Positions 1 through 4,292 of a stretch of 5,413 bases of DNA are shown here, piece by piece. Numbering within the stretch: the stretch's first letter is position 1; every line of letters starts with the position of its first letter. Source of the stretch: Syntrophomonadaceae bacterium (GTDB lineage: Bacteria > Bacillota_D > Dethiobacteria > DTU022 > UBA8154). The notes beneath the pieces were generated by a model. It saw nothing but the letters and a program-made list of their open reading frames with translations. It searched no databases and was not told the origin of the DNA. The stretch lies in contig SKMY01000099.1 of NCBI GenBank assembly GCA_007120815.1, positions 1-5,413 of the forward strand. The letters run 5' to 3'. The translations under genes were made by a program, and so were the position numbers.

Positions 1-567
1 CTTCAGTTCGCCGGTTCGTTCCAGGAAAGGAACCAGGGTAACATGAATATAGCAGACGTTTTCCCGTCCCAAGTCTGTTTTCATTTGACGGATCGCTTCA
101 AGAAAAGGGAGCCCTTCGATATCGCCTACCGTGCCACCGATTTCAGTAATCATAATGTCAACCCGGGGAGCCTGGGCCGCCCTTTTTATGCTTTCCTTGA
201 TCTCGTTGGTAATATGGGGGATGACCTGAACCGTTCCGCCCAGATAATCCCCCCGACGTTCCTTGTTAATAACGGACCAGTAAATTTTTCCTGTGGTTAC
301 ATTGTTGTTCTTGGTCAGGTTGACATCGACAAACCGTTCATAGTGACCCAGATCCAGATCCGTTTCCGCCCCATCATCGGTAACAAAAACCTCGCCGTGT
401 TGGTACGGACTCATGGTGCCCGGATCCACATTAATATAAGGATCCAGCTTTTGAATACTGACTTTTAAGCCGCGGCTTTTTAACAGGCATCCCAGTGAGG
501 CCGCAGTAATCCCTTTGCCGAGGGAAGATACAACCCCACCGGTAATAAAAATATACTTTCCAGGCAT
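1..567 (-). CDS. pyrG: CTP synthase, N-terminal part (gene cut by window edge)
   Basis: CTP synthase makes CTP from UTP and ATP with glutamine or ammonia, the last step of de novo pyrimidine nucleotide synthesis, in the cytoplasm. The 189 codons visible cover most of the N-terminal amidoligase (synthase) domain; the usual protein is about 535 residues, so the rest of this domain and the C-terminal glutamine amidotransferase domain lie beyond position 1. Seen directly: the start [20 protein letters not shown] with its nucleotide-binding loop (residues 9-20), the [13 protein letters not shown] segment (40-52), the [16 protein letters not shown] block (64-79) and [11 protein letters not shown] (141-151), which hold the family's Mg-binding Asp and Glu (here probably D70 and E142). 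The ATG is preceded by a GGGGAG Shine-Dalgarno at about 574-579. It begins 24 bases after the speE stop with no terminator between, so it is probably co-transcribed with speE. Identification is very secure. Confidence 0.97.
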   Translation of the reverse strand, partial: MPGKYIFITGGVVSSLGKGITAASLGCLLKSRGLKVSIQKLDPYINVDPGTMSPYQHGEVFVTDDGAETDLDLGHYERFVDVNLTKNNNVTTGKIYWSVINKERRGDYLGGTVQVIPHITNEIKESIKRAAQAPRVDIMITEIGGTVGDIEGLPFLEAIRQMKTDLGRENVCYIHVTLVPFLERTGELK

Positions 568-591
568 ACGGTTCTCCCCTTTCCTCATGGT

Positions 592-1437
592 TTATGTCCC
601 GGATGATGGACGAATGGCAGTCAAATCAGACACAAAGCGGGGCAGTGAAAAGGCCCCCTGGTGAACATCTGGAGTATAGTAACGCGTATCCTGGGGCACA
701 TAAGGGTTTTCCGGAAACAGAGGATTGTACCGCCTGGAACCCAACGTAAAACTCCACAAACCACTGGGGTAAGTGGGAATTGAGGCCAGGTACAGATACG
801 TATCAGGAAAAACAGAATGAATTCGTGCCTGGACACTACGGATCAGATCAGCGTTAACAAAAGGGGATTCGGTCTGGGCGACCATCAAGCCATCGGGTTT
901 CAATGCCTTATAAACAGCCTGGTAAAAAGGCGTTTGGAAAAGGCTTTCCGCCGGGCCGACAGGCTCCGTCGAATCTACAATAACCACATCAAAAGCTTCA
1001 TGAAAAGAACGGATATACTCCACTCCATCGGCATGAACAATTTTTACCCGCGGATCTGTCAGGCTGGAGCTGATTTGTGGGAAAAAGCGGCGGGAGGCCT
1101 GCACCACCTGGTCGTCAATCTCAACTAAGGTGGCCTGCTTTAGTGAAGGGTATTTACAAACTTCCCGAATGGCGCCTCCATCACCGCCTCCGATAACCAG
1201 AACATCTGATGGATTAGGGTGGGTGCGCATAGGCACGTGTACAATCATTTCATGGTAAACAAATTCGTCAATATCCGTTGTTTGGACCATGCCATCCAGT
1301 ACCAGCATTTTGCCAAACTGGAAAGTATCCAGAACAGCCAGTTCCTGGTAAGACGTCTGCACGCTCCACAGGGTTTCTTTGATCTTGCAGGAAAACCCCA
1401 GGTTGGGGGTTTGCAGTTCGGTATACCACAACTCCAT
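592..1437 (-). CDS. speE: Spermidine synthase (polyamine aminopropyltransferase)
   Basis: The enzyme transfers an aminopropyl group from decarboxylated SAM to a diamine, normally putrescine, giving spermidine and methylthioadenosine; cytoplasmic. The 281 residues match the usual length of bacterial SpeE. Visible motifs in order: the N-terminal beta domain with LDG (48-50) and DEFVYHEM (57-64); the nucleotide-binding VIGGGDGGAIREV (81-93); the acidic VEID (105-108); HADG (135-138); and the active-site DSTEPVGPA (155-163), where Glu stands in the second acidic position as I recall for Bacillus SpeE. PTYPSGLWSF (221-230) is the typical C-terminal motif. I chose the ATG at 1437 because a strong GGGGGAGGA sits 9 bases upstream; a GTG at 1461 would add eight residues but places the Shine-Dalgarno inside the gene. 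It follows pdaD by 17 bases, so the two are almost certainly one unit. Because no agmatinase gene is present, agmatine rather than putrescine could be the acceptor; this cannot be decided from motifs. Confidence 0.95.
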   Translation of the reverse strand: MELWYTELQTPNLGFSCKIKETLWSVQTSYQELAVLDTFQFGKMLVLDGMVQTTDIDEFVYHEMIVHVPMRTHPNPSDVLVIGGGDGGAIREVCKYPSLKQATLVEIDDQVVQASRRFFPQISSSLTDPRVKIVHADGVEYIRSFHEAFDVVIVDSTEPVGPAESLFQTPFYQAVYKALKPDGLMVAQTESPFVNADLIRSVQARIHSVFPDTYLYLASIPTYPSGLWSFTLGSRRYNPLFPENPYVPQDTRYYTPDVHQGAFSLPRFVSDLTAIRPSSGT

Positions 1438-1446
1438 CGCTTTAAA

Positions 1447-1455
1447 TCCTCCCCC
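1447..1455 (-). promoter_or_regulatory. Shine-Dalgarno of speE, fixing its start
   Basis: On the minus strand the site reads GGGGGAGGA, 9 bases before the ATG at 1437. Its 5' end overlaps the last base of the TAG stop of pdaD (1457-1455). This close packing suggests that translation of speE is coupled to that of pdaD. Confidence 0.8.
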
Positions 1456-1913
1456 TACCACAAAGCAACAGCGGCTACAGCAGCGCCGGCTTTTTGTACG
1501 CGGTGTTCAATGCTTTTGATTTTCATTCCTTTGAGCTCCATGCCTCGAATTTCAAAGGCTTCTTTAATCATTTCTTCTATCTTGCTTCGGGCATCTTCTG
1601 CACTTAAATGGCCCGAATGCTCCATAATAACACCAAAACGCCCTTCAGAAAACCCGATCCCTACGGCGGCAGCGATTTGATCGCCGGGGGTAGAACTGCT
1701 GGCAACCCCGTAGACCGTAGGTACCAGGGCGCCTTCAGGGAAACGAAAACCCTCAAAAACCTCCTGGCACCCTGGAGGAAGGATGCTGCTAACCCGCACC
1801 AGGTTGCAGTCACCAATACCTATCTTTAGAAGAGCTGCGTCAAATGCTGTCAGTGTGTGATCGCCTTCGGCCGCAGCTGCACCGATGAGATAACGTTCAG
1901 GGATTGTTTTCAT
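1455..1913 (-). CDS. pdaD: Pyruvoyl-dependent arginine decarboxylase (PvlArgDC)
   Basis: The enzyme decarboxylates arginine to agmatine using a covalently bound pyruvoyl group instead of PLP. The 152-residue proenzyme should cleave itself between Ser42 and Ser43 in NLVRVSSILPPGC (37-49). That would give a beta chain of about 42 residues and an alpha chain of about 110 starting with the pyruvoyl residue. Also visible are FDAALLKIGIGDCNL (24-38), GALVPTVYG (61-69), GVIMEHSG (94-101) with the probable catalytic Glu98, and the C-terminal EHRVQKAGAAVAAVALW (136-152). Order and spacing agree with the archaeal enzyme of Methanocaldococcus jannaschii as I remember it. GAAAGGG (1924-1930) lies 10 bases before the ATG. 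The next gene is speE, which places agmatine in polyamine synthesis rather than acid resistance (inference). The usual third member, agmatinase, is absent. Confidence 0.95.
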   Translation of the reverse strand: MKTIPERYLIGAAAAEGDHTLTAFDAALLKIGIGDCNLVRVSSILPPGCQEVFEGFRFPEGALVPTVYGVASSSTPGDQIAAAVGIGFSEGRFGVIMEHSGHLSAEDARSKIEEMIKEAFEIRGMELKGMKIKSIEHRVQKAGAAVAAVALW

Positions 1914-1935
1914 GTTTCATCGACCCTTTCATCGA

Positions 1936-1941
1936 ATTATA
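1936..1941 (-). promoter_or_regulatory. Candidate -10 element before pdaD
   Basis: TATAAT on the minus strand lies in the 60-base gap between the MBL-fold gene and pdaD. No TTGACA-like -35 lies at 16-18 bases (AAGGGT at 17) and there is no TGn extension, so this is a weak candidate for an internal promoter of the polyamine genes. No terminator hairpin with a T run is seen in the gap, so read-through from upstream is also possible. Confidence 0.25.
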
Positions 1942-1973
1942 CTTATGGAAACGTTGGAACCCTTCTTTGTAGG

Positions 1974-2591
1974 TTAAGTCAAAAATGGGTTATATCGACG
2001 CTCTTCGGCGACCGTGGTTGCAGGGCCATGCCCGGGGTAAACAACCGTATCGTCGTGATAGGCCAGGATTTTGTTTTTAATGCTTTCAAGTATCTGCCGG
2101 TAAGACCCGCCGGGCAAATCCGTCCGCCCGATGGAGCCGGCAAACAGGGTATCCCCTGTAAAAAGGCATCCACCAATATCCAGGGTTACACTGCCCTGGG
2201 TATGGCCCGGTGTTTCCAGGACCTTAACGGTCAGGCCGCCGACTTCAAACTCGTCACCTTCCTTAAAGGTTATGTCAGGGGGCTTTAGCTTTCCCTTTCC
2301 TGTAAAAATCGCCAGGCTGGCCTGGGGGCTTTGAAACATAGAAGCATCTTTTTCGTGAATCAAAACAGGGACTTGAAAAGCGTTTTGCACCTCTCCATTT
2401 GAACCGACATGATCAATATGGCCGTGGGTGTTCAAAATATATTTTACGGTCATACCTGTTTTCTCTACCTGTTTAATAATGTACTTCCCCTCAGCGCCGG
2501 GATCTATGATGACGCCTTCCTTTGTTTCAGGGCATACAACCAGGTAACAGTTTGCAGCAAAAGCCCCGACTTCCATTCGTTCTACTCTCAA
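1974..2591 (-). CDS. MBL-fold metallo-hydrolase, glyoxalase II-like (YqgX/GloC type)
   Basis: A metallo-beta-lactamase fold hydrolase of 205 residues, a length typical of the short glyoxalase II-like group (B. subtilis YqgX, GloC type), which hydrolyses thioesters such as S-lactoylglutathione or its analogues. Metal ligands are all visible: THGHIDH (55-61; H56, H58, D60, H61), TPGH (127-130; H130), TGD (145-147; D147) and PGHG (186-189; H188). GSIGRTDLPGGS (152-163) and AEERRYNPFL (195-204) are also typical of this group. The N-terminus MRVERMEVGAFAANCYLV resembles family starts, which favours the TTG at 2591 over the internal ATG at 2576. The physiological substrate is unknown; a Firmicute of this kind may lack glutathione. 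It sits between metX and pdaD on the same strand, and its start has an unusual leader described separately. Confidence 0.9.
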   Translation of the reverse strand: MRVERMEVGAFAANCYLVVCPETKEGVIIDPGAEGKYIIKQVEKTGMTVKYILNTHGHIDHVGSNGEVQNAFQVPVLIHEKDASMFQSPQASLAIFTGKGKLKPPDITFKEGDEFEVGGLTVKVLETPGHTQGSVTLDIGGCLFTGDTLFAGSIGRTDLPGGSYRQILESIKNKILAYHDDTVVYPGHGPATTVAEERRYNPFLT

Positions 2592-2598
2592 AAATGTC

Positions 2599-2628
2599 GC
2601 CTTTCCGCTAAAAAAAGCGGAAAAAGGC
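2599..2628 (-). promoter_or_regulatory. Hairpin at the start site of the MBL-fold gene
   Basis: In the minus-strand transcript GCCTTTTTCCGCT (2628-2616), a loop of six T (2615-2610) and AGCGGAAAGGC (2609-2599) form a stem of 5+3+3 base pairs with a two-base bulge. The 3' arm contains GGAAAGGCG, the only Shine-Dalgarno-like sequence at normal linear distance from the TTG at 2591. Folding would therefore hide that site. It is not a convincing terminator: the T5 comes four bases after the stem and runs into the start codon. Confidence 0.65.
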
Positions 2629-2630
2629 TC

Positions 2631-2641
2631 ACCCTCCTTTC
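2631..2641 (-). promoter_or_regulatory. Strong Shine-Dalgarno set back from its start codon
   Basis: The minus strand reads GAAAGGAGGGT (followed by GA), close to a full anti-Shine-Dalgarno complement. No ATG, GTG or TTG lies 5-13 bases downstream of its GGAGG. The only plausible start it can serve is the TTG at 2591, about 40 bases away in linear sequence. That distance falls to roughly a dozen bases if the hairpin at 2599-2628 is folded. Confidence 0.6.
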
Positions 2642-2653
2642 ATATACACTATA

Positions 2654-2659
2654 ATTATA
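2654..2659 (-). promoter_or_regulatory. Candidate -10 element before the MBL-fold gene
   Basis: TATAAT on the minus strand, directly preceded by TG, lies 62 bases before the TTG start in the 103-base gap after metX. No recognisable -35 is present at 17 bases (GGAAGG). It could start a short transcript carrying the strong Shine-Dalgarno and hairpin. Support is only the hexamer. Confidence 0.3.
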
Positions 2660-2662
2660 CAC

Positions 2663-2692
2663 GGGATCCGGGAATCCCTTCCCTGCACAGGG
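2663..2692 (-). repeat. Overlapping inverted repeats just after metX
   Basis: Three short stems share bases: CCCTG/CAGGG (2681-2692), GGGAA/TTCCC (2670-2683) and GGGAT/ATCCC (2663-2678). They begin two bases after the metX stop. No T run follows, so this is not a normal intrinsic terminator. It may protect or process the 3' end of the metX message or simply be GC-rich chance structure. Confidence 0.4.
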
Positions 2693-2694
2693 GA

Positions 2695-3870
2695 TTATTT
2701 CCTGTTTCCCTCAACATTTTGCAGACAGTAACGGATGTACTGCTCCATCTGTTCAAATTCCATCAAAAAAGCATCGTGGCCGTGGGGAGAATCCAGTTCA
2801 TCATACCGGGCCTCCGCCCCGCTGCGCCGCATATCCACGGCCAGGCCGCGAACCTCCCGGGGATAGAACAATATATCGGTGCTGATCCCCATGAGAAATA
2901 CCAAAGCGTTAACCCGGCGAAGGGCCGCTTCATACGATGTGAAACCGCGCCCCAAATCATGCAAATCCATGGCCTTGGAAAGATAGAGGTACGAATTGGG
3001 ATCGAAACGCTGTGTCAACTTTTCCCCCTGGTGGTTTAAGTAACTTTCCACGGCAAACTTTTCGTAAAAGGCAAAGGGGTTGCAGTCTTCAGCGCCTTGA
3101 AACTCCCGGCCGAAGCGGTGCTCAAAGGATTCATTGCTCCGGTAAGTTATGGTTGCAATGATTCGAGCCAGGGCCAGTCCCTGGTGGGGGAATTCCCGAC
3201 CATAATACTGCCCCCGGCGCCAGAGGGGATCATTCATAATAGCCCGCCGGGCAGATTGATTAAAGGCGATGCCGATAGGAGAAAATCGTCCGGACGTAGC
3301 AATGGCGATGACGCTGCGAACCATCCGGGGATACATGACTGCCCACTCCAGCGCCTGCATGCCGCCCATGGAGCCGCCCACCACAGAAACCAATTCTTTA
3401 ACTCCCAGGTGATCCAACAAAACCTTCTGTACCCGAACCATATCCTTTATCGTTATCACAGGGAAGTTCATTCCATAAGGTTTCCCCGTTTTCACATCCA
3501 GCGAAGCAGGCCCCGATGTCCCATAACAGCTGCCCAGGATATTGCTGCAGACGATAAAGTACCGTTCGGTATCAAAAGGGCGCCCGGGTCCGACCAGGGG
3601 CTCCCACCAACCCTTTTCCTTGCCCTGTTGGGGCTTCGGGCCCACCAGACTGCCTCCAGTCAAGGCGTGGGCAATATAGATGGCGTTGTCTCCGCCGGGG
3701 GCCAGGCTGCCGTACGTTTGGTAATTAACGGTAACCGACTTCAAGGATGCACCGCCCTCCAGCAAAAAACTGCCGCCCGGTTGGGAAAACCCAAAGAAAC
3801 GTTCCCCTTCAAAGGCCGGGTAAACACCCTCTTTCTCCGGAAAGCGATTGTCTTCAATGACAAAACTCAT
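2695..3870 (-). CDS. metX: Homoserine O-acetyltransferase (MetX family)
   Basis: An alpha/beta-hydrolase fold acyltransferase that activates the hydroxyl of L-homoserine with acetyl-CoA, the entry step of methionine synthesis by the MetX route. The 391 residues fit the family. Visible: NYQTYGSL (49-56), AHALTGGSLV (67-76), NILGSCYGTSGPAS (110-123), the nucleophile elbow GGSMGGMQALEW (165-176; Ser167), DILFYPRE (332-339; Asp332) and DSPHGHDAFL (360-369; His365), which together form the Ser-Asp-His triad. The ATG has an excellent AAGGAGGGG (3876-3884) five bases upstream. The gene is preceded by a SAM riboswitch and a consensus promoter on the same strand, which independently supports a methionine role. 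Some MetX relatives use succinyl-CoA or act on serine; motifs here fit homoserine acetyltransferase but I cannot prove the acyl donor. No sulfhydrylase gene (metY) adjoins it. Confidence 0.95.
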   Translation of the reverse strand: MSFVIEDNRFPEKEGVYPAFEGERFFGFSQPGGSFLLEGGASLKSVTVNYQTYGSLAPGGDNAIYIAHALTGGSLVGPKPQQGKEKGWWEPLVGPGRPFDTERYFIVCSNILGSCYGTSGPASLDVKTGKPYGMNFPVITIKDMVRVQKVLLDHLGVKELVSVVGGSMGGMQALEWAVMYPRMVRSVIAIATSGRFSPIGIAFNQSARRAIMNDPLWRRGQYYGREFPHQGLALARIIATITYRSNESFEHRFGREFQGAEDCNPFAFYEKFAVESYLNHQGEKLTQRFDPNSYLYLSKAMDLHDLGRGFTSYEAALRRVNALVFLMGISTDILFYPREVRGLAVDMRRSGAEARYDELDSPHGHDAFLMEFEQMEQYIRYCLQNVEGNRK

Positions 3871-3928
3871 GCCTACCCCTCCTTATATTGGCTAGCGGGC
3901 GCTCTTATCCGGAGACAACTGGTTCTTT

Positions 3929-3966
3929 AATAAATCAAATCATCCCCTTCTGCCAAAGAAGAGGAT
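3929..3966 (-). terminator. Riboswitch-controlled intrinsic terminator before metX
   Basis: In the minus-strand RNA ATCCTCTTCT (3966-3957), loop TTGGC and AGAAGGGGAT (3951-3942) form ten continuous pairs with one G-U. The following GATTTGATTTATT is U-rich but broken by purines. The hairpin lies between the SAM aptamer and metX, the usual place of an S-box expression platform, and should form when SAM stabilises the aptamer P1 helix. Confidence 0.8.
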
Positions 3967-3988
3967 ACTTTTGGAACTTCCTCCCCTT
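3956..3988 (-). promoter_or_regulatory. Antiterminator pairing of the metX riboswitch
   Basis: AAGGGGAGGA (3988-3979) can pair over ten positions, two of them G-U, with TCCTCTTCTT (3965-3956). The first element includes the 3' strand of aptamer helix P1 and the second is the 5' arm of the terminator. The two states are therefore mutually exclusive, giving an OFF switch at high SAM. Confidence 0.75.
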
Positions 3989-4091
3989 ATCTGTCAGGAC
4001 CTTGTTGTAAATGATCCTGGCGGAATTGGCACCGAATCGCCTCCGGTTGCCGGGTTTCACTGGGCCGCTCCCTCCACCGCTCTGGATAAGG
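3985..4091 (-). ncRNA. SAM-I (S-box) riboswitch aptamer controlling metX
   Basis: The minus strand carries the S-box core in order: P1 5' strand CCTTATC (4091-4085), AGAGCGGTGGAGGGA, GCGGCCCAGTGAAACCCGG, the P3 helix GGCAACCG with CGGTGCC, then CCAATTCC, a P4 stem CAGGA/TCCTG, AGATAAGG and P1 3' strand GATAAGG (3991-3985). P1 closes with seven pairs. The P3 inner pairs (CCG/CGG) differ from the CCA/TGG I recall in the Thermoanaerobacter aptamer while keeping pairing, which supports a functional fold. Known members bind S-adenosylmethionine and reduce downstream expression. The target is metX, 115 bases downstream, with a terminator and antiterminator between. Confidence 0.95.
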
Positions 4092-4126
4092 CACATGTTA
4101 CCTTTATCATTCGCTTGAATAAAAAA

Positions 4127-4155
4127 ATCATACCGAAATAAACCGGACATGTCAA
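4127..4155 (-). promoter_or_regulatory. Consensus sigma-A type promoter of the metX leader
   Basis: TTGACA (4155-4150), a 17-base spacer and TATGAT (4132-4127) on the minus strand, an almost perfect housekeeping promoter. The transcript should start near 4120, about 30 bases before the riboswitch P1 helix, giving a leader of about 250 bases. The -35 overlaps the palindrome GACATGTC (4147-4154). Confidence 0.85.
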
Positions 4156-4167
4156 CGGAGGCGGTTT

Positions 4168-4183
4168 AATTATCTCAATAATT
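4168..4183. repeat. AT-rich inverted repeat between the divergent promoters
   Basis: AATTAT-CTCA-ATAATT is a perfect 6-base inverted repeat with a 4-base spacer. It lies 13 bases upstream of the metX -35 and about 56 bases upstream of the candidate -10 of the cysteine synthase gene. It could be an operator or an UP-like element; AT-rich repeats also arise by chance. Confidence 0.35.
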
Positions 4184-4238
4184 TTGCCAGAAAATATTTT
4201 TAATGCTTCAGGGAAGGAAAAGCACCCTATCTGGCTAA

Positions 4239-4244
4239 TATAAT
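4239..4244 (+). promoter_or_regulatory. Candidate -10 of the cysteine synthase gene
   Basis: TATAAT on the plus strand, 48 bases before the TTG start. The -35 region at 16-18 bases is purine-rich (GGAAAA) and does not match consensus, so the promoter may need an activator or lie elsewhere. No other good plus-strand promoter is visible in the gap. Confidence 0.4.
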
Positions 4245-4245
4245 G

Positions 4246-4276
4246 GGTATAAGGTTTTATCATTTACCTAAATACC
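4246..4276 (+). repeat. Inverted repeat just before the cysteine synthase Shine-Dalgarno
   Basis: Half-sites GGTATAAGGT (4246-4255) and ACCTAAATACC (4266-4276) are complementary in nine positions, GGTAT/ATACC outside and AGGT/ACCT inside, with a small asymmetric internal loop and a 10-base centre. If transcription starts about 7 bases after the TATAAT, the repeat spans the start site, which suits a DNA operator. If it starts further upstream, the RNA would form a hairpin next to the ribosome site. Confidence 0.45.
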
Positions 4277-4284
4277 AGGGGGTG
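4277..4284 (+). promoter_or_regulatory. Shine-Dalgarno selecting a TTG start
   Basis: AGGGGGTG ends 8 bases before the TTG at 4293. The in-frame ATG at 4305 would be 20 bases away, too far, so TTG is the more likely start. Confidence 0.7.
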
Positions 4285-4292
4285 CCCGTTCT

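Noticed and set aside
817..1128. Plus-strand frame opposite speE (and similar frames opposite pdaD, pyrG and the MBL-fold gene)
   Set aside because: Shadows of strongly supported genes, without fitting Shine-Dalgarno sites or family motifs.
1438..1461. Upstream GTG start for speE at 1461
   Set aside because: It would overlap the pdaD stop and put the strong GGGGGAGGA inside the coding region; the ATG at 1437 has ideal spacing.
2599..2628. Intrinsic terminator between metX and the MBL-fold gene
   Set aside because: The T run starts four bases after the stem and overlaps the start codon, and the loop is all T; a translation-initiation role fits better.
2629..2643. Minigene ATG-AAA-GGA-GGG-TGA encoding a four-residue peptide before the MBL-fold gene
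   Set aside because: It has no Shine-Dalgarno of its own and its bases are better explained as the Shine-Dalgarno itself.
3097..3930. A 277-codon plus-strand open frame opposite metX
   Set aside because: It is antisense to a complete MetX with all catalytic motifs, has no recognisable domain, and arises from the codon bias of the real gene.
3935..4263. Two minus-strand open frames of 68-71 codons upstream of metX
   Set aside because: They run through the promoter, SAM riboswitch and terminator; the conserved RNA explains the sequence and no protein family is recognisable.
4156..4292. T-box or second riboswitch upstream of the cysteine synthase gene
   Set aside because: No AGGGTGGNACCGCG-type T-box motif or other known riboswitch core is visible on the plus strand, and the gap is short.
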